Shown here in pieces: positions 16,173 through 23,752 of a DNA stretch of 34,236 nt. This DNA comes from Candidatus Tectomicrobia bacterium RIFCSPLOWO2_12_FULL_69_37 (GTDB lineage Bacteria > UBA8248). Position numbers and translations under genes: made by a program. Every line of letters begins with the position of its first letter. Within the stretch, counting starts at the first letter, position 1. The notes beneath the pieces are model-generated. The model saw nothing but the letters and a program-made list of their open reading frames with translations, did no database searches and was not told the origin of the DNA. The stretch lies in the NCBI GenBank assembly GCA_001790955.1, contig MGDP01000004.1, positions 1-34,236 of the forward strand, in the 5' to 3' direction.

Positions 16173-16191
16173 GGCGCCCCGGGGGGGCGCC
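16173..16191. terminator. GC-rich hairpin between convergent genes
   Basis: GGCGCCCC (16173-16180) and GGGGCGCC (16184-16191) form a perfect 8-bp stem with a 3-nt loop. It begins right after the stop of the M20-like gene and lies 12 bp from the stop of the opposing MetE-like gene. No T-run follows on either strand, so it may work only as a block to exonuclease or as a weak bidirectional terminator. Confidence 0.42.
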
Positions 16192-16203
16192 CCATCCCGG
16201 GAT

Positions 16204-17229
16204 TCAGGAGACCTCCCGGCGCACGATGCGGGCCCCTTCGGCGAGCGCCCGGAGCTTCTCGAAGGCCAACCCGCGGGGGAGGTACTTCATCCCGCAGTCG
16301 GGGGCGAGGACGAGCCGCTCCGGCGGCACGTGCCGGAGAGCGTCCCGGATCCGGCCCGCCACCGTCTCGGGCGACTCGGCCTTCGGGTCCCCGAGGCTCA
16401 CCACGCCCAGGATGATCGTCTTGCCGGGGAGCTTCTCCAGGATGGAGAGGTCGAGGCCCGGCTGCGCGGCCTCGATCGATATCTGCTGGGCGGCGCAGGC
16501 GTTCAGGTCGGCGAGGAAGGGGTAGCCCGTGAGGCGGTTCTTGACGACGTGGGCGTAGCCGAAGCAGGTGTGGAGGGCCGTCGCGGCGCGGACGCCATCG
16601 AGCGCGCGGCCGATCGCCTCGAGGGCGTATTTTTTCGCGCTCTCGTGCCTGGCCTGGAGGTAGGGCTCGTCGAGCTGGATGACGTCCGCCCCCGCTGCTT
16701 CGAGCGCCTTGACCTCCTGGTTGACGGCGCCGGCCAGGGCGAGGGCGAGGCCCCGGTCGTCCGCGTAGTGGCCGTTCTGGGCCTGCTGGGCCATCGTGAA
16801 CGGGCCGGGGAGGGTGATCTTGACCCTCCGGTCCGTGTTCCGGCGCAGGAACTCGATGTCCCGCTTCAGGACCGGGCGGGTCCAGCGGATGGGGCCGGCC
16901 ACGCGGGGCACGGGGTTGGGATGGCCCGTCCGGTCGAGGGCGTAGCCGGGGTTGCCGGTGTCCATCCCCTCCAGCGCCGTGGCGAAGTGGTTGGAGTAGC
17001 TCTCCCGGCGCATCTCGCCGTCGGTGATGATGTCGATCCCGGCCCGCTCCATGTCGCGGATGGCGAGGAGGGTGGCGTCGTCCTGGGCCTCCTCGAGGTG
17101 CGCCGGGTCCACCCGCCAGATCTCGCGGGCCCGCACACGGGGGGGCAGGCGGCCCAGCAGGTTCTCCCGGTCCACCAGCCAGCCGGGCTGGGGGTAGCTC
17201 CCCACGACGGTCGTGAGCAAGGGCTCCAC
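16204..17229 (-). CDS. Stand-alone MetE C-terminal-like zinc methyltransferase
   Basis: The 341-residue protein resembles the C-terminal catalytic half of cobalamin-independent methionine synthase (UROD/MetE-like barrel). It opens with TTVVGSYPQPGWL and has the zinc ligands expected of MetE: His220 and Cys222 in ALHTCFGYAH, Glu253 in ISIEAAQPG and Cys312 in LAPDCGMKYLPR. The LDEPYLQ strand is also typical. It lacks the N-terminal half of full MetE, as do archaeal 'core' methionine synthases that use other methyl donors. It lies 42 bp downstream of the LeuD-like gene and is the last gene of that minus-strand unit. The link with an isomerase-type hydro-lyase suggests a catabolic methyl or thiol-transfer step instead of methionine synthesis, but this is inference. 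Confidence 0.88.
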   Translation of the reverse strand: MEPLLTTVVGSYPQPGWLVDRENLLGRLPPRVRAREIWRVDPAHLEEAQDDATLLAIRDMERAGIDIITDGEMRRESYSNHFATALEGMDTGNPGYALDRTGHPNPVPRVAGPIRWTRPVLKRDIEFLRRNTDRRVKITLPGPFTMAQQAQNGHYADDRGLALALAGAVNQEVKALEAAGADVIQLDEPYLQARHESAKKYALEAIGRALDGVRAATALHTCFGYAHVVKNRLTGYPFLADLNACAAQQISIEAAQPGLDLSILEKLPGKTIILGVVSLGDPKAESPETVAGRIRDALRHVPPERLVLAPDCGMKYLPRGLAFEKLRALAEGARIVRREVS

Positions 17230-17271
17230 GGCGAATCTCCCTTGGCGCCCGCCGGTCCGGGGGCGCGGCCC

Positions 17272-17778
17272 CTAGGCGCGCCGGCCCAAGACGAAGGGGA
17301 TGAGCCCCCCGGCGGCGATCAGCTCCCGCATGAAGTCGGGGATCGGGGCGGCGTCGAAGGCGGCGCCCGTCGTCCGGTTCTCGATCCGGCCCGTGGCCAG
17401 GTCGACCGAGAGCCGGTCGCCCGCCCGCACCGCGCCCGGGGGCAGGTCCGCCTCCAGGAGGGGGAGCCCCAGGTTGAAGGCGTTGCGGTAGAAGATCTGG
17501 CCGAAGGAGCGGGCGATGACGCAGCTCACGCCCAGCGCCTGGATGGCGATGGGGGCGTGCTCGCGGGAACTGCCGCAGCCGAAGTTGTGCCCGGCCACGA
17601 CGATGTCCCCGGGCCGGATTTGGGAGGCGAGGGTGGGATCCACCCCCTCAAAGCAGTGGGGCGCGAGCTTCTCCGGGTCGAAGGTGAGGAGGTGCCTGGC
17701 CGGGATGATCACGTCGGTGTCCACGTGGTCGCCCAGCGTCCAGGCGCTCCCCTCCAGGACGCCGGCCACGGCGCTCAT
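17272..17778 (-). CDS. 3-isopropylmalate dehydratase-type small subunit (LeuD-like, canonical active site)
   Basis: The 168-residue swivel-domain subunit has GDHVDTDVIIPARHL near the N-terminus and the catalytic loop NFGCGSSREHAP (residues 65-75), with Ser70, Ser71 and Arg72 in place. This is the short LeuD type typical of archaea and of DmdB/HacB-like enzymes, about 160-170 residues, and not the 200-residue proteobacterial LeuD. It starts 4 bp after the stop of the partner large subunit. The substrate-recognition loop that follows VIIPA reads RHLLTFDP; its sequence differs between isopropylmalate, homoaconitate and dimethylmalate enzymes, so the substrate is unassigned. Confidence 0.9.
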   Translation of the reverse strand: MSAVAGVLEGSAWTLGDHVDTDVIIPARHLLTFDPEKLAPHCFEGVDPTLASQIRPGDIVVAGHNFGCGSSREHAPIAIQALGVSCVIARSFGQIFYRNAFNLGLPLLEADLPPGAVRAGDRLSVDLATGRIENRTTGAAFDAAPIPDFMRELIAAGGLIPFVLGRRA

Positions 17779-17782
17779 CTCC

Positions 17783-19036
17783 TCACAGCTCGTCCGGGGA
17801 GCCGATCCGCCCCAGGACGGCGGTGGCGGCGGCGATGTGGGGGTTGACGAGGTAGACCTCGGCCCGGGTGGAGCCCTGCCGCCCGACGAAGTTGCGGTTC
17901 GAGGTGGAGACGGAGCGCATGCCGTCCCCGAGGACCCCCATGTGCGCCCCGATGCACGGCCCGCAGGTGGGGGTGCTGAATATGCCGCCCGCGTCGAGCA
18001 CCGTCTCGGCGATCCCCTCCCGGAGGCACTGGCGGTAGACCCCGGTCGTGCTCGGGATGACGATGAGCCGGACCCCTTCGGCCACCTTCCGGCCCTTGAG
18101 GATGCGGGCGGCCGCGCGCATGTCCGCGATCCAGCCGTTGGTGCAGGAGCCGATGTAGACCTGGTCCACCCGGACCTCCCTCACCTCGGAGAGGGGCCTC
18201 GTGTTGCTGGGGAGGTGGGGGAAGGCCACCATCGGTTCGAGACGGCTCACGTCGACCTCGTGCGCCGCGGCGTAGCCGGCGCCGGGGTCGCCGTAGACGG
18301 GGGTGAAGGGCCGCCGGGCCCGGGGCCCGACGTAGGCCAGCGTCTTCTCGTCGGGCTCGATGATCCCGTTGGTCGCCCCGGCCTCGACGGCCATGTTGGG
18401 GAGGGCGAAGCGCTCCTCCACCGGGAGGGCGGAGATGGCCTCCCCCGCGAACTCCATGGCCTTCCCCTGGGCCCCGTCCACCCCGAACTTCCCGATGGTG
18501 GCGAGGATGAGGTCCTTCCCCGTCACCCACCGGGGCAGCTCGCCGTTGTAGACGTAGCGGATGGTCTCGGGCACCCGGAGCCAGGTGCGGCCCGTGATGA
18601 GGATGGCGGCGATGTCCGTGCTCCCCATCCCCGTGGCGAAGGCGCCCACCCCGCCGCCCGTGCAGGCGTGGGAGTTGCCCCCCACCAGGATCTCCCCCGG
18701 GAGGACCAGGCCCTGCTCGATGGCCAGGGCGTTGTGGATGCCGGCGTTGCCGCCCTCGAAGAAGCGCTCGATCCCCATGCGGCGGCAGAACCCGCGCATC
18801 TTCATGACGGTGTTGGCGGCGGAGATGTCCTTGCTGGGGGTGTTCACCATGGCCGAGACGAAGAAGCGCTCGGGGTCGAAGACTTTCTCGACCTTGTGGG
18901 ACTCGAGGACGTGGAAGGTGATGGGGCCGCCCAGGTCGTCCGTGAAGCTCTGGTCCACGCGGACCGAGATCATCTCCTTCGGGCGCACCTGGCTCCGGCC
19001 GGCGTGGGCGGCCAGGATCTTCTCGGTGAGCGTCAT
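17783..19036 (-). CDS. 3-isopropylmalate dehydratase-type large subunit (LeuC-like), altered active-site residues
   Basis: The 417-residue subunit starts MTLTEKILAAHAG, the standard N-terminus of the short LeuC/HacA type, so the ATG at 19036 is chosen. The [4Fe-4S] ligands are present: Cys298 in IGSCTNG, Cys358 and Cys361 in TCGPCIG. The substrate-binding NRNFVGRQGS block is intact. Two positions depart from the family: the Asp-His of the usual FDHxxP block is Met63-Val64 (SAMVNTPSKD), and the DSHT motif reads NSHAC (121-125). The enzyme would hydrate or dehydrate a 2- or 3-hydroxy dicarboxylic acid, but these changes argue against plain isopropylmalate isomerisation. No leuA or leuB is nearby. 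It is the first gene of a three-gene unit with the LeuD-like and MetE-like genes. Confidence 0.9.
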   Translation of the reverse strand: MTLTEKILAAHAGRSQVRPKEMISVRVDQSFTDDLGGPITFHVLESHKVEKVFDPERFFVSAMVNTPSKDISAANTVMKMRGFCRRMGIERFFEGGNAGIHNALAIEQGLVLPGEILVGGNSHACTGGGVGAFATGMGSTDIAAILITGRTWLRVPETIRYVYNGELPRWVTGKDLILATIGKFGVDGAQGKAMEFAGEAISALPVEERFALPNMAVEAGATNGIIEPDEKTLAYVGPRARRPFTPVYGDPGAGYAAAHEVDVSRLEPMVAFPHLPSNTRPLSEVREVRVDQVYIGSCTNGWIADMRAAARILKGRKVAEGVRLIVIPSTTGVYRQCLREGIAETVLDAGGIFSTPTCGPCIGAHMGVLGDGMRSVSTSNRNFVGRQGSTRAEVYLVNPHIAAATAVLGRIGSPDEL

Positions 19037-19102
19037 CGCCACGGGGGGTCCCCCTATCGTGCGCGGCTTCCCCAGGCGGGAAGCATAGCAGACGGGGAGC
19101 CC

Positions 19103-19123
19103 GGCGGCCCGGGGGAGGCCGCC
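19103..19123 (-). terminator. Hairpin downstream of the ABC transporter operon
   Basis: GGCGGCC (19103-19109) and GGCCGCC (19117-19123) form a 7-bp perfect stem with a 7-nt loop. It lies about 38 bp past the stop of the ATPase gene on the minus strand and about 67 bp ahead of the LeuC-like start. It may end the five-gene operon. No T-run follows. Confidence 0.35.
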
Positions 19124-19160
19124 TTCGCCCCCCTGGGCGGGCGCCCCCGCCATGGGCGGC

Positions 19161-20255
19161 TCAGGCTTCCTGGAGCAGGCTCACCCGCTCGGAAGGGGCG
19201 TGCAGGCGGACGGAGGCGCCCGCGCGGTGCCTGCACCAGGAGCCCATCTCGACCACCGTCAGGGTCTCCTCCCCCACCTTGACCTGGTAGAGGCTGTGGG
19301 TGCCCAGGAAGTCCACCTTCGCCACCTGGGCCGGCCAGAGGTTGGGGCGCCCCCCATCCGGCCCCCCCGCCGGCTCCACGAAGAGGTTCTCGGGCCGCAG
19401 GCTCAATTCCACCTCCCCGCCCGGCGCGGCCGCCGCCGGGGCGGCGCAGCGCACCTCGAGGCCCCCGGCCAGCCGGACCACCGCTTCCCCCCCCTCCAGG
19501 CGGTCGAGCCTCCCCCGCAGGAAGTTCGTGGCCCCGGTGAACTCCGCGACGAAGCGGTTGACGGGGCAGTTGTAGATGGCGGAGGGATCGGCGAGCTGCA
19601 TGATGCGGCCGTGGTTCATGACCGCGATGCGGTCGCCCAGCACGACGGCCTCGGCTTGGTCGTGCGTCACGTAGAGGGCCGTGACGCCGGTCTTGCGCTG
19701 GATCTCCTTGAGCTCGAAGCGGAGGGTGGAGCGGAGCTTGGCGTCGAGGTTGGAGAGGGGCTCGTCCAGGAGGAGGATGCCCGGCTCGGTCGTCAGGCTG
19801 CGCGCCAGGGCCACCCGCTGCATCTGGCCCCCGCTCAGGTTGGTCGCCGGGCGGTCGTCCATCCCTTGGAGCCCGACGAGGGCCAGCTTCTCCCTCACCT
19901 TCTGGCGGATCTCCTCCCTGGGCCTCCTCTTCACGGCGAGGCCGTAGGCCACGTTTTCGAATACCGTCATGTGGGGCCAGATGGCGTAGGACTGGAAGAC
20001 CATCCCCAGGTTGCGGCGCTCGGGCGGGACGAGGACGCCCCGGCCGGGGTCGGTCACCGGGACGCCGTTGATCAGGATGCGGCCGCCCTCGGGTTCCTCG
20101 AAGCCCGCCACGCAGCGCAGCGTCGTCGTCTTCCCGCAGCCGCTCGGGCCCAGGAGGACCAGGAACTCCCCCGGGGCGACCCGAAAGCTCACCCCGTCCA
20201 CGGCGAGGATATTCTCCCCGAAGCGCTTCCTGAGCCCTTCGACAACGAGTTCCAT
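19161..20255 (-). CDS. ABC transporter ATP-binding protein (PotA/FbpC type)
   Basis: The 364-residue ATPase has Walker A GPSGCGKTT (36-44), Q-loop VFQSYAIWPHMTV, signature LSGGQMQRVALAR (140-152), Walker B ILLLDEPLSNLD (160-171) and switch His198 in YVTHDQ. A C-terminal TOBE-like domain (about 240-364) follows, as in polyamine, iron, phosphonate and sugar importers of the PotA/FbpC/MalK class. It is the last gene of a minus-strand operon with the permease and binding protein, 42 bp after the binding-protein stop. It powers the import by the adjacent permease. The name FbpC is not used because the binding protein does not look like an iron binder. Confidence 0.94.
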   Translation of the reverse strand: MELVVEGLRKRFGENILAVDGVSFRVAPGEFLVLLGPSGCGKTTTLRCVAGFEEPEGGRILINGVPVTDPGRGVLVPPERRNLGMVFQSYAIWPHMTVFENVAYGLAVKRRPREEIRQKVREKLALVGLQGMDDRPATNLSGGQMQRVALARSLTTEPGILLLDEPLSNLDAKLRSTLRFELKEIQRKTGVTALYVTHDQAEAVVLGDRIAVMNHGRIMQLADPSAIYNCPVNRFVAEFTGATNFLRGRLDRLEGGEAVVRLAGGLEVRCAAPAAAAPGGEVELSLRPENLFVEPAGGPDGGRPNLWPAQVAKVDFLGTHSLYQVKVGEETLTVVEMGSWCRHRAGASVRLHAPSERVSLLQEA

Positions 20256-20297
20256 CGCTTCCTGCCGTGCGGGCGGCCGCGCCGCCCGGGTTGGGGG

Positions 20298-21341
20298 TTA
20301 GGGCTTGTAGCCGAAGATCGCGTTCCAGCGCTTGGTGTAGGAATCCCGCAGCTTGACGAAGTCCTCCTCCGTGGCCTGCCACACCTTGACTGTCTTGGGA
20401 GCGGCCTCGGGGGGAGCGATGTCGGTGCGGGGCGAGAGGCCGCCGACCTGCTTCGTCCACACCTCCTGCCCCTCGCGCGAGTGGGTCCAGTTCATCCAGA
20501 GCTTGGCGGCGTTCGGGTTCTTGGCCACGGTGGTCACCGAAAAGTTGAAGATGATCATGACCACCCCCTCCGGGGGATAGACGAACTTGACCGGCGCGCC
20601 CTTCTTGATGTCGCTTACGGAGACCACGTCCAGGGCCACCGCGGCGGGGGTTTCGCCGCTGATGAGGTTTTTCCCGATCCCCGCGCCGCTCGTGAAGAAG
20701 CGCGGCTTCTGGGCCGCGAGCTTGCGCCAGTAGCTGTCGGAGTTGTTCCCGAGCACCTGGTACTGGAAGAGGGCGGTCATCCAGGGCGTCCCCCCGAGCT
20801 CGGCGGGGACGAGGCCCAGCTGCCCCCTGAAGCGCGGGTCGACCAGGTCCATCCAGCTCTTGGGCGGGTTCTTCACGATCGCCGGGTTGTAGGCGATGAG
20901 GTAGAGGTAGGTGTAGCCGGGGTACACCATCCCGGGGATCTTGGTGTCGGCCGGGTACTTGCCGTCGGTCGGGATGGTGTGCTTGCCGATGACGCCGGCC
21001 GCCATCTCCCGGCGGATGAGCCCGCGGTCGGACATCTCGATCACGTCGGCGAGGAGCTTCCCTGCCGAGTGCTCGGTCAGGATCTTCCGGTGCAGGGCGC
21101 CGCCCCCCAGGCGCACGACCTCGGCCTTGATCTCGGGGAAGCGCTTGTTGAAGGCGGTCTGCATCGTCTTGGCGAGGGAGAGGATGTTCGCGGTGTAGAC
21201 CACGACCTTCCCCTCTTTCTTCGCCTCCCGGATGAGCGCCTCGCCGCCCAGCTCCTCGGTGAGGGAGGCGGCGAACGCGGCGCCGGCCGCCCATGCGAGG
21301 ACAACCGCAGCGAACGCGATGCATCTGACGGCACCTTTCAT
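20298..21341 (-). CDS. Extracellular solute-binding protein (FbpA-like, without iron tyrosines)
   Basis: The 347-residue protein starts with a signal peptide (MKGAVRCIAFAAVVLAWAAG, cleavage near AAFA/ASL). Next come VVVYTANILSLAKTMQTAFN, GALHRKILTEHSAGK, YLIAYNPAIVKNPPKSWMDL, ISGETPAAVALD and a GAPVKFVYPPEGVVMI stretch, the standard order of the FbpA/PhnS/FutA-like cluster. FbpA-type iron proteins carry a Tyr-Tyr pair in the segment just before the KKGAPV block; here it reads ALDVVSVSDIKKG, with no tyrosine. The ATG at 21341 has AGAGGAGG just upstream and begins the signal peptide; a longer start at 21386 is rejected. It delivers an unknown solute, likely an organic anion, to the permease. 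Confidence 0.92.
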   Translation of the reverse strand: MKGAVRCIAFAAVVLAWAAGAAFAASLTEELGGEALIREAKKEGKVVVYTANILSLAKTMQTAFNKRFPEIKAEVVRLGGGALHRKILTEHSAGKLLADVIEMSDRGLIRREMAAGVIGKHTIPTDGKYPADTKIPGMVYPGYTYLYLIAYNPAIVKNPPKSWMDLVDPRFRGQLGLVPAELGGTPWMTALFQYQVLGNNSDSYWRKLAAQKPRFFTSGAGIGKNLISGETPAAVALDVVSVSDIKKGAPVKFVYPPEGVVMIIFNFSVTTVAKNPNAAKLWMNWTHSREGQEVWTKQVGGLSPRTDIAPPEAAPKTVKVWQATEEDFVKLRDSYTKRWNAIFGYKP

Positions 21342-21389
21342 GTCGAAGCCTCCTCTGACTAGGCCGGTGCGGCCGCGGCCCCCCACGGG

Positions 21390-23126
21390 CTAGGCCGCCT
21401 CCGCCCGCATCACGTACTTCCTCGCCAGGACCACCACGCCGACGAGGAGGAGCGTCTGCACAAGGCTCAGAACCGCCGTGGCGCCCAGTTCCCCGGACTC
21501 CCACTGGTTGTAGATCTGCACGGATAGCACGATGCTCTCGGTCGTGTAAAGGAAGATGGAGGAGCCCAGCTCCCGCACCGAGAGGATGAAGAGGAGCAGC
21601 ATGCTCGAGAGGAGGCCCGGCCGGGCCAGGGGCACCATCACCCGCCACAGGGTCTGCCAGAAGGAGCCCCCGTGGATGCGGCTGCTCTCCTCGAGCTCCT
21701 TGTGGACCTGGAGCAGGTTGACGCCCGCCGCCCGCACGCCGTCCGGGACGAACCGCGCCACATAGGCCAGGGCGAGGACCCAGATGGTCCCGTAGATCGG
21801 GACCGGGAAGGAGATCCACGCCCAGAGATAGGCCACCCCGATCACCAGGCCGGGCACGGCGATGGGGATCATGGTCAGGTAGTCCAGGCTCTTCCTCCCC
21901 GGCAGCTCCGTGCGGTGGATGCAGTAGGAGGTGAGGAAGCAGAGGAGCGACCCGGCGAGGGCGGCGGCGGCGCCCATGTAGAGGCTGTTGCCGATGGACC
22001 GGATCGCCTGGGCGTGGGACCACACGAACTGGAAGTGCTGCGTCGTGAGCATGTTCGCGTCGAAGATCGAGGCGACGCTCGTGAAGAACATGAACCTGCG
22101 CACGCTCACGAGGACCAGGGCCAGGTAGGGGAGCACCACCGTGAGGCAGAGGTAGAGGAGCACCAGCGCGAGGACCACCGGCCGCCACCGGCGGAGCTTG
22201 AGGAGGCGGGGCTGGGTGCTCTTGCCCGTGACGGTGACGAAGCTCCGCTTGCCGATGATCTGCCGCTGGAGGAAGACGCCGAGGAAGGTGAGGGCGATGA
22301 GGAGGACGCTCACGGTCGCCGCCTTCTCGTACGCCGGGGGATTCCCCGTCACGAGGTTGAACAGATAGGTGGTGAGGAAGTGCAGGTTCACGGGCACCGC
22401 CAGCGTCGCTGGGACGGCGAAGAGGCCCAGCGTGATCACGAAAACCAGGAGGGCCGCCGACAGGATGGGATGGATGATGAGGGGGAAGGTCACGCGCCGG
22501 ACCGTCTGCCAGGTGCTGGCCCCGCTGATGGTGGACGCCTCTTCGAGCACGGGGTCCATCCGCCGCAGGGCGGGGGTCAGGAACAGGTAGGCGTAGGGGG
22601 CGTAATAGACCCCGAGGACGAACCAGATGCCGGTGAAGGAGTAGATGTTGAGGCGGAAGTCCCAGCCCAGGTCCTTGAAGAAGATGTTCAGGATGCCGGC
22701 CCGGTCGCTGGCCAGGATGCTCCACGCCATCGAGGCGATGAGGGGCGAGATGAACAGCGGCATGATGGCGATGATCTCGATCGCTCCCTTGCCCTTGATG
22801 TCGGTCCGGGCGACCACCCACGCGAAGAAAAGGCCGGTCAGCATGGCCAGGAGCGCCCCCCCGACGCAGCCGATGACGCTGTTGAGGGTGGCCTGATAGA
22901 GGGCGGGGCTGCTGTACATTTCGGCGTAGTAGGAGAAGTCCAGGTGGCGGAGCGCCTCGCCGATCCGGGTGGGCTCGACCCGCGAGACGGAGCCCAGGAG
23001 CAGAATGCCGATCGGGTAGGGGATGAGGAAGAAGAGAACCGCGAAAAGGGGCGCGACGACGAGAAGGGGCCCCAGCCGCCGCCGCGGGGCCGCGCGTTCC
23101 GTCATTCCGCCGATGGATAGTTGCAT
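21390..23126 (-). CDS. ABC transporter permease, fused two-domain (FbpB/PhnV-like)
   Basis: The 578-residue membrane protein carries two binding-protein-dependent permease domains in one chain, each with about six helices. The first cytoplasmic coupling loop (EAA motif) is EEASTISGASTWQTVRR and the second is EESSRIHGGSFWQTLWR, followed by PLIIHPIL and PLARPGLLSS. The N-terminus (RRRLGPLLVVAPLFAVLFFL) is a charged tail into the first helix. This tandem layout is normal for the iron/phosphonate importer group. The start at 23126 has GGGAG about eight bases ahead; ATG at 23105 is an alternative. It lies 40 bp after the divergent LeuD-like gene and 48 bp before the binding protein, so all are co-transcribed. 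Confidence 0.93.
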   Translation of the reverse strand: MQLSIGGMTERAAPRRRLGPLLVVAPLFAVLFFLIPYPIGILLLGSVSRVEPTRIGEALRHLDFSYYAEMYSSPALYQATLNSVIGCVGGALLAMLTGLFFAWVVARTDIKGKGAIEIIAIMPLFISPLIASMAWSILASDRAGILNIFFKDLGWDFRLNIYSFTGIWFVLGVYYAPYAYLFLTPALRRMDPVLEEASTISGASTWQTVRRVTFPLIIHPILSAALLVFVITLGLFAVPATLAVPVNLHFLTTYLFNLVTGNPPAYEKAATVSVLLIALTFLGVFLQRQIIGKRSFVTVTGKSTQPRLLKLRRWRPVVLALVLLYLCLTVVLPYLALVLVSVRRFMFFTSVASIFDANMLTTQHFQFVWSHAQAIRSIGNSLYMGAAAALAGSLLCFLTSYCIHRTELPGRKSLDYLTMIPIAVPGLVIGVAYLWAWISFPVPIYGTIWVLALAYVARFVPDGVRAAGVNLLQVHKELEESSRIHGGSFWQTLWRVMVPLARPGLLSSMLLLFILSVRELGSSIFLYTTESIVLSVQIYNQWESGELGATAVLSLVQTLLLVGVVVLARKYVMRAEAA

Positions 23127-23166
23127 CCGCTCTGCTCCCTCATGGTGAGGCGCCGGGCCGGCCGGT

Positions 23167-23742
23167 TCAGGCCCGCGATGGCTCCCGCGGGGCGGGGGCC
23201 ATCTCCCCCCCGGGCGGGCGGCGTTCCTCCGTCAGGCGCTTCCGCAGGGCCTGGGTGCTCCCCCCGAGCGCGATGATTTCCAGGAGGGCCGCGGGGAGGG
23301 GCTCGGCCTCGACCGACAGGCCGCGGCTGAGGTCTTCGATCCTTCCGGCGGCGAAATCCACCCGGAGCTGGTCCCCGTCCTCCACCCTCTTCGTGATCTC
23401 CGGACAGAAGGGGAGGGACGGCAGGCCCGCCGCGACCAGCATCCGGTAGGTGAAGCGGGGCACGCTCTCCGCCACCAGGCCCAGCCCCAGCCCCCGCATC
23501 CCCAGGAGGCCGTAGATGTGCGGGTTTCCCTGGCCGAAGCGCTTGCCCGCCACCACGATGTCGCCCGGCTTCGCCCGCTCGGGGAAGTCGGGGATGAGAT
23601 TGGTGAAGACGTGCCGCTTGAGCTGCGCGGGGTCCGAGACGCGCACCCCCTGCACGAACACCTTGGCGAACTCGAGGATGTCGTCGTCCAGGGACAGGTT
23701 GTCCCCGAATTTCCAGCACCGGCCTTGCAGGATCCAGTTCAT
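23167..23742 (-). CDS. Divergent LeuD-like swivel-domain subunit lacking the Ser-Ser-Arg motif
   Basis: The 191-residue protein has the fold signature of aconitase-type small subunits: GRCWKFGDNLSLDDDIL at the N-terminus (family: G...GDNIDTDxIIPA), then KPGDIVVAGKRFGQGNPH (61-75), and a GDQLRVDFAAGRIEDL strand before the C-terminal part. Where LeuD at 17272-17778 has CGSSREH, this protein has QGNPHIY, so the Ser-Ser-Arg of the active site is Asn73-Pro74-His75, and the DTD metal/substrate loop is changed. The tail (160-191) is proline- and charge-rich. It starts 10 bp after the LeuC-like gene behind GAGAGG. The pair must either use other residues for catalysis or have a new reaction. Confidence 0.84.
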   Translation of the reverse strand: MNWILQGRCWKFGDNLSLDDDILEFAKVFVQGVRVSDPAQLKRHVFTNLIPDFPERAKPGDIVVAGKRFGQGNPHIYGLLGMRGLGLGLVAESVPRFTYRMLVAAGLPSLPFCPEITKRVEDGDQLRVDFAAGRIEDLSRGLSVEAEPLPAALLEIIALGGSTQALRKRLTEERRPPGGEMAPAPREPSRA

Positions 23743-23752
23743 CCTCTCGCCC

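Noticed and set aside
19054-22821. A 1255-codon open frame on the minus strand across the ABC operon
   Set aside because: It reads in another frame through the ATPase, binding-protein and permease genes and gives Arg/Pro/Gly-rich nonsense; such long empty frames are expected at this GC content.
19161-23126. Annotation of the transporter as a ferric iron importer (FbpABC)
   Set aside because: The binding protein lacks the Tyr pair in the segment where FbpA binds iron, and the operon partner is a hydro-lyase. No TonB, Fur box or siderophore gene is seen.
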